Shown here: positions 1 to 7,819 of the stretch, piece by piece | How the letters are laid out: every line of letters begins with the position of its first letter | How positions within the stretch are numbered: the stretch's first letter is position 1 | Assembly (NCBI RefSeq): GCF_900183975.1 | Contig: NZ_LT853884.1 | Coordinates: 1-27,106 of the forward strand | DNA from: Xanthomonas fragariae | GTDB taxonomy: Bacteria > Pseudomonadota > Gammaproteobacteria > Xanthomonadales > Xanthomonadaceae | Direction of reading: 5' to 3' | Length of the DNA stretch: 27,106 bases | The notes under the pieces: generated by a model | Database searches by the model: none | What the model saw: the letters and a program-made list of their open reading frames with translations, nothing else | Told to the model about the DNA's origin: nothing | Translations under genes and position numbers: made by a program

Positions 1-1416
1 ATGGCGACGAGCGCGCAACTGGCGTTGTTCAGCCTCGATGACGAGGCGCGGACATATCACGACACCGGCAGGACCGGCTTTTTCTCGTTGCTCGTCTCCC
101 AGGGCGACGACAAGCGCCCAGTCCTCGCACAAATTGACCGACATGCCGGCGGTGCTGGGCCTGATCGACAAGAGCCGCGACACGTGGATGACGCAGGCTG
201 AGTTCATGCGGCCAAAACCGCCGTGTAGTGAACCTGCTGCGCATCGGCTTGCTGTTCGCCGACATCGACACCTACCGGCAGCCGTGGGCCACCGGCAGGA
301 CGCCCGAGGCCTTGGCGGCCGCCGTGCTGTTCCATTGCGCCCAGGAGGGCATTCCCGCGCCGTCGCTGCTGGTCTACAGCGGCCGCGGCCTCCAGGCGAA
401 ATGGTTGCTCGATGGCACCATTCCACGGCAGGCCTTGCCTCGCTGGAATGCCTGCCAACGCTATCTCATCGACCGGCTGGCCGCGCTTGGGGCAGATCCA
501 CAGGCTAAGGACGCATCACGCGTGCTGCGCTTGGTCGATACCGTGAACACCAAGAGCGGCAACGTGTGCCGCATGGTCCACATCGAGCCTGGACAGGACG
601 GCGAGCCAGTCCGATACGGTTTCGAGTACCTGGCCGAAATGCTGCTGCCCGTGGCCAGGTGGACCATCGAGCAGCAACGGCGCGATCGCGCCGAGCGCCG
701 GCAGCTCAAGCTGCTGCCCGGCGGCAAGAGCGACAATCTGCGCGGCTTCAGCGGCCGCCAGCTCGCATGGGACCGGCTGGAAGACCTGCGCAAGCTGGCC
801 GAGCTGCGCGGCGGCGTGCGGGAAGGGGAGCGGATGCAGCACCTTTTCTGGCGCTTGAACTTCCTGCTGCTGTCCGGCGCCGACGCACAGCGGCCAGATG
901 TACCACGAGGCGGCCGCCCTGGCCGGCGAGCTGGATGCGCGGTGGAACTACCGCAGCAAGGAGCTGATGACGCTCTACAGCAAGGCCAAGGCCTATGAGG
1001 CTGGCGAGAAAGTCAGCTTTGGCGGCAAGGAGTTTGCGCCGCTCTACACGCCCAAGAACGACACGCTGCTGAACCTGTTCCAGATTACCCAGGACGAGCA
1101 GCGGCAGCTTCGGACCATCATCGGCGCGGACATGGCGCTAGAGCGCGATAGGAAGCGCCATGAGGCCCGCCGCCGCGCGGCCGGGGCGGTAGACCGCGCC
1201 ACCTACGAAGGCCGCTCAGCGGCCCGCCAGCGGCCTTGGGAGGCGTTGGGGATGAGCCGCCGGACCTGGTATCGCGCCGGCAAGCCGACGCCCCCGGCAG
1301 CCGATGGCACAAGTCCATCCGTATTACAGGTGGGGAACGAGGTGCCCGGATCAGGTGGCACAGGTCCGTCCGTATTACTAATGGCGAAGCCTCCGCGCTC
1401 GGGGGCCTCTTCATGA
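1..1416 (+). pseudogene. RepA-like replication/primase protein, frameshifted
   Basis: The gene reads as one plasmid replication protein only if three frames are joined. Frame 1 runs from the ATG at base 1 to about 114. Frame 2 (KLTDMPAVLGLIDK, then WMTQAEFMRP) runs to about 215. Frame 3 (LLFADIDTYR, then ASRVLRLVDT) runs to about 887, and frame 1 again (QMYHEAAALAGELD) runs to the stop at 1416. Each junction needs one extra base: CCC for CC near 115, AAAA for AAA near 215, and a G near 887. The LLFADIDTY and SRVLRLVDTVNTKSG stretches resemble the prim-pol-like core of plasmid RepA/primase proteins; this family call is from memory. The joined protein would be about 470 residues. The window-end AGGAG would serve this start if the molecule is circular. 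The indels may be real decay or sequencing error; no intact replication gene is visible elsewhere. Confidence 0.7.
1305..1378 (+). repeat. Imperfect 23-bp direct repeat in the 3' end of the rep gene
   Basis: Two copies of TGGCACARGTCCRTCCGTATTAC lie at 1305-1327 and 1356-1378, 51 bp (17 codons) apart. In the reading frame they encode DGTSPSVL and GGTGPSVL. They could be a small coding duplication or initiator-binding iterons; two copies are too few to decide. Confidence 0.5.
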
Positions 1417-1630
1417 TCCGGTGGGTAATCGATGGTTTTGCTCTTTCGGCCGAAGGCCGGAGTAGCCCCCGTGATTTCAATATCACGAGTAGCCCGCAAG
1501 CCTTGTGCGTCAACGCGCAGCGTTGTCCACATGGCGCGCAGGCCGCGCAGCGGCCTGAGAGGGTAGGGGGTTCGGGGGAAGGGATTGGCCGTCTATTACA
1601 CACCGCGTTTCGTCTGTGGAGGATTCACCG

Positions 1631-1946
1631 ATGAGAGCGCGGCGCTCCTTTCCACCTGAGCTGCTGGCCAGGTTGCGCGATATGCCTGTGCCGGAGGCGT
1701 TGGACGCCTTGGGCCTGTATTGGAAGCGCGATCCCGACTTTCGACCACTGAAAGACTAAGGCCACGGTGCGCATCAACGTGTCGATCGGCGGCGGCGTGG
1801 TAGAGCTACTGGCGACCGGCCCGAAGTGGTTCGACACCATGGCAGACCAGGGCGGGGGCGGCGCAATCGATCTGGCCGTTCATCTGCTGCGGCTGAATTT
1901 CGTATCAGCTGTGAAGCGGCTTGAGGCAGTACAGCCGGAAAAATAA
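1631..1946 (+). pseudogene. Small replication/primase-associated protein, frameshifted
   Basis: An ATG at 1631 follows a good ribosome-binding site (GGAGG, 8 nt upstream). It opens a frame (FPPELLARLRDMPVPEALDA, then YWKRDPDFRPLKD) that stops at 1757-1759. The next frame continues without a break in sense (KATVRINVSIGG, WFDTMADQGGGGAIDLAVHL) to a TAA ending at 1946. The joined product of about 104 residues has the 'WFD...QGGGAIDLAVHL' signature of small proteins related to CHC2/DUF3991 primase zinc-finger regions; the cysteines are absent and the match is from memory. It probably worked with the RepA-like protein upstream. The break near 1755 is equivalent to a 2-base deletion or a 1-base insertion. 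Confidence 0.55.
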
Positions 1947-1999
1947 GCTCCGTCTGTTCCTAAGCGCGCCGTCACTGCCGTGCCGGCTCATATTGCCGA

Positions 2000-2071
2000 C
2001 TGTCCACATACCCACCGTCCTGCTTCGGGTGCCATAGAAGGCCCCTACGCGAACCGTGGATATGTGGACAG
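2000..2071. repeat. 11-bp inverted repeat (CTGTCCACATA / TATGTGGACAG)
   Basis: Arms at 2000-2010 and 2061-2071 are perfectly complementary, with a spacer of about 50 nt. TGTCCACA loosely resembles a DnaA box core, so an origin role is possible but unproven. Confidence 0.5.
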
Positions 2072-2081
2072 CGCCGAAATG

Positions 2082-2138
2082 GCGTTGGTGACGGATCTTG
2101 GCCTGGCCAGCGGCCAGGCCAAGATCCGTCACCAACGC
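2082..2138. repeat. Perfect 27-bp palindrome with 3-nt centre
   Basis: Arms 2082-2108 and 2112-2138 are exact reverse complements around AGC. There is no T-run on either side, so it is not an ordinary intrinsic terminator. It sits in the non-coding region after the replication genes. Possible roles are a cruciform, a protein-binding site, a single-strand origin or fused ends of a lost element. Confidence 0.85.
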
Positions 2139-2424
2139 TGAATCTGTCTTGGTGACAATCCAGCTCGCTCGATCGCCCGCATTTGTCGCCCAAAGACCCA
2201 AAGGGGCGCTGCCCCTCTGGACTCCCCGCCCTCGCCGCCGGGAAGCTCGGGAGCAGGCCGCCGCTACGCTTTGCCTGCCCCTCTCACGGAGGCTTGGGCG
2301 CTGTAACCGCATCAAGGGTTCGCTTCGCCGAACATCTTCACCCGGTCACGGCCTGCGGCCGCGCTGCGGCTTCGATGCCGCCCTTGACCCGGTTTCCGCG
2401 CCGACTTCCAAGAAAGTTATATAC

Positions 2425-2463
2425 AATCTAGCAGCTAGATAGCGGCTATCTAGCTGCTAGATT
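2425..2463. promoter_or_regulatory. Partition-type palindrome (parS/parC-like site), copy 1
   Basis: A perfect 18-bp inverted repeat with a CGG centre, made of two copies of the 13-bp pseudopalindrome TCTAGCWGCTAGA. The same unit flanks the parA-parB genes at 25426-25518 and 26503-26540 and the parA fragment at 13660-13702. It is inferred to be a binding site of the ribbon-helix-helix partition protein encoded at 26155-26517. Confidence 0.6.
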
Positions 2464-2566
2464 TCTGTTGTATGGATCAGCGCTGAATCTGTCTTGCGTT
2501 TGACGTTGGCAACGAGCTGGCCGCTTCCCGGAAATGAAAGACCCCGCCGAAGCGGGGGCCGTGTCA

Positions 2567-3649
2567 TCATTCGCCCTGGACGCTGCCGCCTCTTGCTCGA
2601 CCCCAGTTCTTGCCGACATTATCAAGTACGTGTTGCGTATATCGCGGATTCCACATCGTGTTGCCGGCGACCAGGTGATTGGTTCGTCCTGCCGTGACCA
2701 TCATGCCGGATTCCAGATCGCGCCGAGTGGAAACCGGGTTAACCGCCCCAACTACAGCAGAGCCAATCCCAGATGCACCGGCTGCCAGACCGCCCAAGGT
2801 AATCGCTGCCGATGTCATGCCTCCTGCAAGAGCGGCTCCTTTCTGGTAAGCGACATACATAAGCCACAGCATCACCACCGTGATGATGAGTAGGCGCACG
2901 CAGTCGAAAAACGGGCTTGCATCCAATCTGTCAATGTTTGTTGCGCCAACCACCTCAACGAAGATCTTCATGGCAAATGCCAGAACCGCGCTTACCAGAG
3001 CGATTTGCAGGATGGTTGTTAGCACCTCAGCAAACCACCTATCAAAAAATGCCTTGGTAGCCGGCCACATAAGCAGCATGATAAAAAGCGGCCCGATGCC
3101 TAGAAGTAATTCAAGGAGCGTTTTAGACGCAACAATCATCGCTCCAGCAGGAACGGCAATAAGAAGAGTTGCTGTTGCGATAATTATCGCCTCAAAATAT
3201 TCGCCGATCATCATGCCGATTTTGGTCATCCCTCTATTGGAAGCCCGGTTCCAAAGTTCCTGCGCCAGATCCAGGCCTTTGACGACCGACTGGTCTACAA
3301 CCTGGTAAACAGTAGTGGGATTGGCACCATGTTCTCCTGAGAACGCCTGCGTTAATCCAGTTTCTAGATCATGGCCGGTCGCAACTACGAATTCCATGTA
3401 AGTGCCTGCGCTCAATGCGAACGCACCGATCAAAGCGAATTTCCCGAAAGAAACCATGAGTTGGGAGAATGGCCCCTCAACGCGGCCGAGGCTCATCAAA
3501 ATTCCAATGATGGTGTAGTAAAGCGATCCCATGAGAACCGCAGTCGCTGTGATTTTTTCGATAAGCGCGGGAACGGTTGACTCTACATAAACGCCCATCG
3601 CGTTTGTAATAGAGTCGCCTATGAACTGGAAAATCATACTGTCTGACAT
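2567..3649 (-). CDS. virB6: VirB6-family type IV secretion inner-membrane protein
   Basis: A 360-residue polytopic protein. VirB6/TrbL proteins form the inner-membrane part of the type IV secretion channel that moves DNA through the cell envelope. Hydrophobic segments are visible around residues 33-55, 67-85, 150-175, 180-197, 210-235 and 250-270, with a polar periplasmic loop (about 85-140) and a Gly/Ala-rich stretch (about 270-300) before a soluble tail. GAGGG lies 8 nt before the ATG. It is the last gene of the cluster virB5, 146-aa ORF, eexN-like gene, virB6. Genes expected further on (virB7-virB11) are not in this window; instead the sequence runs into non-coding palindromes, so the cluster is truncated. 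Bases 3000-4400 are visibly more AT-rich than the neighbouring transfer genes. Confidence 0.88.
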   Translation of the reverse strand: MSDSMIFQFIGDSITNAMGVYVESTVPALIEKITATAVLMGSLYYTIIGILMSLGRVEGPFSQLMVSFGKFALIGAFALSAGTYMEFVVATGHDLETGLTQAFSGEHGANPTTVYQVVDQSVVKGLDLAQELWNRASNRGMTKIGMMIGEYFEAIIIATATLLIAVPAGAMIVASKTLLELLLGIGPLFIMLLMWPATKAFFDRWFAEVLTTILQIALVSAVLAFAMKIFVEVVGATNIDRLDASPFFDCVRLLIITVVMLWLMYVAYQKGAALAGGMTSAAITLGGLAAGASGIGSAVVGAVNPVSTRRDLESGMMVTAGRTNHLVAGNTMWNPRYTQHVLDNVGKNWGRARGGSVQGE

Positions 3650-3660
3650 GGCTGTACCCT

Positions 3661-3906
3661 CTAGAATTTCACCGGCTTTAAAGGAGTAAAGCCGCGCCTT
3701 GCATTCATTATTTCCGTCTCAGCCTGATCTGCATTAACGCAATTAGGCGTCAGGGATTTTTCGCCAGGGTTATTCTTGCAGGCCGCCAGTACCGCATTGC
3801 GTTGCTCTTTGTCGGCTTTGAAATCTGCGACAGTGCGGGTTGGCTCGTTGTTGTTGCAACCAGCCAAAAGGAAGGCGAGCGAAAGCACATAGATAAATTT
3901 TTTCAT
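3661..3906 (-). CDS. EexN-like entry-exclusion lipoprotein
   Basis: An 81-residue lipoprotein precursor. The start MKKFIYVLSLAFLLAGC is a signal peptide with a lipobox (LAGC, Cys17), so it should be anchored in a membrane facing the periplasm. The pattern NNPGEKSLTPNCVNA and the place beside virB6 fit the EexN family, which limits uptake of a related plasmid by a donor cell. Its start overlaps the end of the upstream 146-residue gene by 4 bp, implying coupled translation. Its last 15 residues (MNARRGFTPLKPVKF) almost equal the end of VirB5 two genes upstream, which is odd for unrelated proteins. Confidence 0.8.
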   Translation of the reverse strand: MKKFIYVLSLAFLLAGCNNNEPTRTVADFKADKEQRNAVLAACKNNPGEKSLTPNCVNADQAETEIMNARRGFTPLKPVKF

Positions 3907-4343
3907 GGGTAAATTCTCTTATTAGGGCGCGGCATTTGCGCGAGTGCAGCGGAAACTTCCGAAGCAACGATGATTTGGCGTGTTGCAAGCCATCTTAGTG
4001 CCGCTTCTGGCATGCCGGCTCGTGTGGCATCTAGAAAACGCTCTCTGCCATTTATGAACGCAAGCCCGATAAACGACGCTGTCAACACGAACGCTACTAT
4101 ATTTGCTTCCAAGTCTGTGATCTTATCGATGCCAGGAATAGATATCCCAAGCGTATCGTACAAAATCCAGTAAAGTGCACATAATGCAGTAAAAATTCCG
4201 CATATATCTAGGCAAAACATGTGCGCGTCGCCGCGCAAGGCATCATTGAAACGAGTAATTCCAAACTTTCGGACTGATAGCCAGAACCGAATAGGGAGTT
4301 GAATATATCCAGCAATCAGCATTAGCTCAATGAAGTGCAGCAT
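3903..4343 (-). CDS. Unknown membrane protein in the virB cluster
   Basis: A 146-residue protein that I do not recognise. It has three or four hydrophobic segments (about residues 5-22, 42-66, 80-98 and a weaker one near 120-135), so it is probably an inner-membrane protein. A strong AGGAGG lies 4 nt before the ATG at 4343. It follows virB5 by 9 bp and overlaps the EexN-like gene by 4 bp, so it is surely part of this operon. It may be an accessory or exclusion factor of the secretion system; that is inference from position only. Confidence 0.7.
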   Translation of the reverse strand: MLHFIELMLIAGYIQLPIRFWLSVRKFGITRFNDALRGDAHMFCLDICGIFTALCALYWILYDTLGISIPGIDKITDLEANIVAFVLTASFIGLAFINGRERFLDATRAGMPEAALRWLATRQIIVASEVSAALAQMPRPNKRIYP

Positions 4344-4352
4344 ATAACCTCC

Positions 4353-5063
4353 TTAGAAATCAACCGGCTTCAACGGGGAGAATCCGCGCCGCGCATTCAT
4401 TTTCGCGTCAATCTCGTTTTGACGTTGCTCTTGAATTTTGTCCTCAGCCTGCGCCATCATTTGAAATAATTGGAGTTTAATCTGTTCGTTCGCGATCATG
4501 GCTTGCTCCGAAGCGATCCGTCCTTGCAATTCGGCGATCGACTTTGGGTCCTGCGTCTGGTTTATTTGCCGCATCAAGGAATCTATTTGATCCAGGCGTG
4601 ATTTTGCCGCTGCATATGCAGCTGTTGCGAAGGCTTTGTCCTGAGAAGGCTTTACGGCCGCCGCCTGGCAGGCTGCGCGCGCATCGGCTTGTGGCACCGA
4701 AGCACAAGCGTCATAGACCTTATTCTGATTGTAGATGCTTGCTGCACTACCACTAAGCCCGTTATAGCCGCCGCTGCGCACAGAGTCGTAGACGTTCTGC
4801 CAATCGGATGGCAGGTAATCGCGTAGCGCAGGGTTGTTCATGATCTGACCCAGACCGCGCGGGCCAGTGACTGCCTCGTATTGCTTCTGCACTTGGTTGA
4901 GCTGACCGACCATTTGATCGTACTGCGTCTTCCACTTCGCCATTGTTTCGATTTGATTGGTGATCGCAGGCAGGTCTGAAGTGACCGTCACAGGGACTTG
5001 CGCGTTGGCATAGCCGCCGAACATAAGCAGGCCGGCGAGAAGAAGCGATTTGAGGATTTTCAT
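4353..5063 (-). CDS. virB5: VirB5-family pilus-tip protein
   Basis: A 236-residue secreted protein of a type IV secretion system. VirB5 proteins sit at the tip of the conjugative pilus and help recipient contact. The start MKILKSLLLAGLL...ANAQ is a Sec signal peptide cut near residue 22. The rest is largely alpha-helical with Gln-rich stretches (QMVGQLNQVQKQYEAVTG) and a conserved-looking GLGQIMNNPALRDYLP. I chose the ATG at 5063 because AGGAG ends 8 nt upstream; a GTG at 5072 would overlap that site. The leader (CTAACGCAATAGGAGTGGCA) resembles those of the genes at 10653 and 16583. The C-terminus MNARRGFSPLKPVDF recurs in the EexN-like lipoprotein. Confidence 0.88.
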   Translation of the reverse strand: MKILKSLLLAGLLMFGGYANAQVPVTVTSDLPAITNQIETMAKWKTQYDQMVGQLNQVQKQYEAVTGPRGLGQIMNNPALRDYLPSDWQNVYDSVRSGGYNGLSGSAASIYNQNKVYDACASVPQADARAACQAAAVKPSQDKAFATAAYAAAKSRLDQIDSLMRQINQTQDPKSIAELQGRIASEQAMIANEQIKLQLFQMMAQAEDKIQEQRQNEIDAKMNARRGFSPLKPVDF

Positions 5064-5421
5064 GAGTGCCACTCCTATTGCGTTAGGAGGACGAGGCCGA
5101 CTGTTCCGGCAGGGTCAGGAGGGGCTTAGCCCCCGTAGCCGCGCCTGTATGGCGGTGGGCTGACTATGCGGCCATTCTGTTCTTGGCTGTCAGGGCCTTC
5201 TTTTCAGCCCAGCACCCGGTACGCAATTGCGTTCTTAGGGCATCTCATCCGTAGGGATATTGAAGCCAATGTAAAAGCATTTGGCTTGGTAATTGTCCAG
5301 CTTTACAGCACGGCAGTCCATTGACCGGCGTGCAATGAGTTTAACACACATTTGAGCGCATGAGTAAATGTGTAAGGTGCGAGATTCTTTTTCATGAAAA
5401 ACTTTTTCTCCCCTGAATGCC
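5064..5421. other. Intergenic region upstream of virB5
   Basis: About 350 bases between traM and virB5, both read leftwards. It should hold the virB promoter. Seen here: CTCCT/AGGAG complementarity (minus strand, 5066-5090) that could pair with the virB5 ribosome-binding site, and a perfect 14-bp palindrome TTTTTCATGAAAAA around 5388-5402 just after traM. No gene is supported. Confidence 0.5.
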
Positions 5422-5874
5422 TCAGGTGGCCAGCCAGGCCGCCGCATAGACGACAGCACCTCCCAATATCCCGCCGACAATGGCGGCGAGCCAAACAGGT
5501 CGCATGATTGAGCGTTGTGCGTCGTGCATGGCACTGGCCGCGCTGGCGATGGTGCTGCCGACTTCCTGGCGCAGCGCCTCTTTCGTGGCTTCCCGATAGC
5601 CCGCGTGCTCGCGTTGCAGATCGGTTTTTAGTTTGGCTGCCTCGGTCTGCAAATCCCGTAGTGTGACGTTACAACGTTCCTCCACTTGCTTGATGACCTC
5701 GCCTCGTATGGCACCGCCGGCCTTCACCAGTTGACCGACAAGCGCTTCGAGTTCGGTTTTTTGATCTTGCAGGATGGCTTGGTTTAGCAGCACGACTGCA
5801 AAAATCGGATCGTCTTCATCTACACGGACGCCCGTCTTTTCGACCAGTTCTGCTATGTATTTGCGCCGGTCCAT
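5422..5874 (-). CDS. traM: TraM-like transfer protein
   Basis: A 150-residue protein with a long charged, coiled-coil-like region (about 30-110) and one C-terminal membrane segment (about 126-147, WLAAIVGGILGGAVVYAAAW). It resembles TraM of the IncP plasmid transfer region in size, in the N-terminal DDP(I/L)F pattern and in order: traK, traL, traM run away from oriT. TraM is needed for efficient IncP transfer, but its exact job is unclear. It starts 2 bp after traL ends. StbC of IncW plasmids has the same layout and is an alternative name. Confidence 0.72.
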   Translation of the reverse strand: MDRRKYIAELVEKTGVRVDEDDPIFAVVLLNQAILQDQKTELEALVGQLVKAGGAIRGEVIKQVEERCNVTLRDLQTEAAKLKTDLQREHAGYREATKEALRQEVGSTIASAASAMHDAQRSIMRPVWLAAIVGGILGGAVVYAAAWLAT

Positions 5875-5876
5875 AG

Positions 5877-6605
5877 TCAGAACTCGATTTTTTCAAGCTG
5901 ATCAAAAACATCCCTAGCAACGTTACGGATGCGCTGTTTTTCCATCAGCGCGAAGTCGGGAGATTGCATGATCTCATCAACCGTCAGGCGTTTGATGTTC
6001 ATCTTCTTGATGTCGTCGCCATAGGTCTGATGGTTGCGCGCTTGCAGCGAAACCAAGCCGTGTAAGCGGGACTGATTGGCCTTGAAAACCTTGGTATCGG
6101 TGAAGTCTTTGCCTTCTTCGGTTTTCATCGGCCCGAAGTGTTCATTAAGCCAGAGAACAACCGGCGCGTCTTCGATGCCCTGAGCGATGGAATTAAACCC
6201 GTTTGCCGTGTCCGCGAGTGTGTCGCCGCCGCCGACGACTGTATGCAAATAGACCTTTTTATGGTTCTCGGTCAGGAAGCTGATGACGTTGTTTTCCACC
6301 ATGTACGCTAGCAACGGAGAGAAGGTGTTCGCACCGTTGTCGATGACAAAAGTACCTTCTTCGGTCAACAGCTTCTCCATAAGCGCATCGAAGCGCTTAG
6401 CATCGATCGTGCGGGACTCATTCATCACTGGAATATGCTGCGCGCCAAGCGCCTTGTAATGGGCAAACGTCGTATTTTCCTGATCTGTGTCGAAAGCCCT
6501 TAGGTCTGCACCTTTCGACCTAAAGAACTGTGCAAGCATTACAGCAATGAAAGACTTACCAATGCCGCCTTTGCCTTGCAGGATGAAATGAATGGTGTTC
6601 TGCAT
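5877..6605 (-). CDS. traL: TraL, ParA/MinD-type ATPase
   Basis: A 242-residue P-loop ATPase. The deviant Walker A motif QGKGGIGKS is at residues 10-18, and DTDQENTTF (about 40) and VIDNGANTF (about 87) follow. From memory it aligns well with RP4 TraL (start 'VLQGKGGVGKS', 'IDNGASSF', 'VVWLNPYWGP' matched here by 'LWLNEHFGP'). TraL/StbB-type ATPases act with the oriT-proximal DNA-binding protein in plasmid transfer and positioning. It lies between traK and traM with very short gaps, so the three are one operon. Confidence 0.85.
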   Translation of the reverse strand: MQNTIHFILQGKGGIGKSFIAVMLAQFFRSKGADLRAFDTDQENTTFAHYKALGAQHIPVMNESRTIDAKRFDALMEKLLTEEGTFVIDNGANTFSPLLAYMVENNVISFLTENHKKVYLHTVVGGGDTLADTANGFNSIAQGIEDAPVVLWLNEHFGPMKTEEGKDFTDTKVFKANQSRLHGLVSLQARNHQTYGDDIKKMNIKRLTVDEIMQSPDFALMEKQRIRNVARDVFDQLEKIEF

Positions 6606-6615
6606 GATGGTTCCC

Positions 6616-7005
6616 TTATTTCAGAAGATCGTCGTCTGGGTTTGGGTTATGGATGAATCGTTTCGGGACAGGAATCTCAAAGTCCCCCGCCTTTTTGCCA
6701 ACCGCTGGTGCCACTTCACCTCCTTTTTCGTCATGACTAAATCGAGCTGAGCCCGGTGCTATTGGTGCTCCTGTCTCGCCCTGCCTGCGCTGCTTCCTGA
6801 TGCGATAAAGGGCACTCTCGAAACTCTTTAGCGTCATCGTGAAGCCTTGGCCGTGCAGAGCTTCCAACACCGCCGATCGGCTCACGCCGGCAGTGATGGC
6901 GGCCTCAACTTCGTCTATTACGTCGCGCAGACGTGCCGTTTCAGAGCGGTTTTTATCGCCCTTCGCCAGCTCCCGCAGCACGTCAGCCACACTTGTTTTC
7001 GTCAT
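6616..7005 (-). CDS. traK: TraK, oriT-binding protein
   Basis: A 129-residue basic protein. IncP TraK binds and bends DNA beside nic and helps the relaxosome form. The N-terminal half (VLRELAKGDKNRSETARLRD and ITAGVSRSAVLEALHGQGF) looks like a helix-turn-helix region. The C-terminal ending FIHNPNPDDDLLK matches the FxxNPxPDxxDLL ending I recall for RP4 TraK. It is the first gene of traK-traL-traM and is divergent from mobC-relaxase, with oriT and TGCAGTG repeats between them. These repeats are the likely TraK targets and may also autoregulate the operon. Confidence 0.8.
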   Translation of the reverse strand: MTKTSVADVLRELAKGDKNRSETARLRDVIDEVEAAITAGVSRSAVLEALHGQGFTMTLKSFESALYRIRKQRRQGETGAPIAPGSARFSHDEKGGEVAPAVGKKAGDFEIPVPKRFIHNPNPDDDLLK

Positions 7006-7068
7006 CGATCAGCCTCTTTGCGTTGTCTCCCTAATGGGAAACGACATTGTGCAGTCCGCATGCAGTGC

Positions 7069-7160
7069 AATCAAACTATCTTCGCCGCCACACTGCAATT
7101 TTAATGCAGTGCAATTGCAGTGTCAAGCAGCTCGTGTGCAGTGTAGTTGCAGTGCATTGC
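7069..7160. promoter_or_regulatory. Cluster of TGCAGTG repeats between traK and oriT
   Basis: TGCAGTG(CAA/T) or its complement occurs at about 7071, 7091, 7105, 7116, 7138 and 7149, partly in inverted pairs. The cluster sits between the traK start and the oriT hairpin, in the place where TraK/StbA proteins bind repeated sites. It is read as a protein-binding array and possible traKLM operator. Confidence 0.6.
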
Positions 7161-7195
7161 GAGTGTTGAAGCAATGAAAATGCCCCGCTATACTG

Positions 7196-7264
7196 TAGGT
7201 CGGCGCAGGATAGGCACGTCGGATATGTTTACAAAACGCTCCGCGTTTTGACACATATCTCGTG
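7196..7264. other. oriT with IncP-type nic site
   Basis: GCAGGATA at 7205-7212 is, on the minus strand, TATCCTGC, the IncP-type nic core (YATCCTG|Y); the cut would fall between 7205 and 7206 on the minus strand. Next to it is a long imperfect inverted repeat. Its arms GGCACG (from 7213), ATATGT and AAAACGC face GCGTTTT, ACATAT and CGTGCC (to about 7264), with a TCC centre. In IncP plasmids this repeat is bound by TraJ. The site lies between traK and mobC, as in RP4. A second hairpin (CCAAAGGGG/CCCCCTTTGG) follows at 7265-7289. Confidence 0.8.
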
Positions 7265-7456
7265 CCCAAAGGGGTTGCTCCCCCTTTGGAAACCCTGCCG
7301 GCGGCTGCCTTCGGCAGTCGCGTCAATTGGCGACTTATCTCCGCCCACCAGGTCGAGGATTCGTCTCCATTGAAGAACGCCCGGCGCTGCCCGCGCCGGC
7401 CTGCAACCGCCCTGCCCTGGCTGCTGTCCTGGCGGGAAATGAAGGGATGTCAGCCC

Positions 7457-7819
7457 ATGCCCCGCAAGCCCGCAGACGGCCAGAAGCTCACCCGACCAGT
7501 GAGCTTTCGACTTACAGACTCCGACCATGCTGCTTATCTGGCGAAGGTCGCGGCATCGGGCTTGAGGCCGTCCGAGTTCTTCCGCGAGTGCGTCTTGCAG
7601 AACCGCACCCAAGTTGTCGCCCGCGCGCCAGCGAGCAGCGACAAGCGCCGGCTGCTGTACCTCTTCAACAAGACCAGTAACAACATGAACCAGCTCGCCC
7701 ATGCGGCGAACGTGGCCGAGCTGGCAGGAACGGCAACGCCCGCGACCTATGCCGGCATCCTTGCCGAGTTGCAGGCCATTGCCGATGCGATGAGGGAGGT
7801 CATCGAACGTGCTGATTAG
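7457..7819 (+). CDS. mobC: MobC/TraJ-like relaxosome accessory protein
   Basis: A 120-residue protein with an N-terminal ribbon-helix-helix region (SFRLTDSDHAAYLAKVAASGLRPSEFFRECVL, split here at residues 16-35 and 36-47) and a C-terminal region with LLYLFNKTSNNMNQLAHAAN, typical of MobC. Such proteins bind the oriT inverted repeat and load the relaxase. I chose the ATG at 7457 (AAGGG 10 nt upstream); an in-frame ATG at 7439 is possible. It overlaps the relaxase gene by 11 bp, so the two are translationally coupled. It takes the place of traJ in the IncP order. Confidence 0.83.
   Translation: MPRKPADGQKLTRPVSFRLTDSDHAAYLAKVAASGLRPSEFFRECVLQNRTQVVARAPASSDKRRLLYLFNKTSNNMNQLAHAANVAELAGTATPATYAGILAELQAIADAMREVIERAD

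Larger units (their letters stand above)
1947..2566. other. Non-coding region with palindromes, possible replication origin
   Basis: No convincing gene lies in these 620 bases. It holds an 11-bp inverted repeat (2000-2010 and 2061-2071), the long palindrome at 2082-2138, two copies of GCTGAATCTGTCTTG (2138-2152, 2482-2496), a GC-rich hairpin (CCAAAGGGG/CCCCTCTGG, 2198-2220) and a partition-type palindrome (2425-2463). Its position just after the replication genes makes it a candidate oriV, but no clear iteron array or AT-rich box was seen. Confidence 0.4.

Noticed and set aside
2880..3308. Plus-strand ORF inside virB6
   Set aside because: Antisense to a clear membrane protein gene; no ribosome-binding site or domain.
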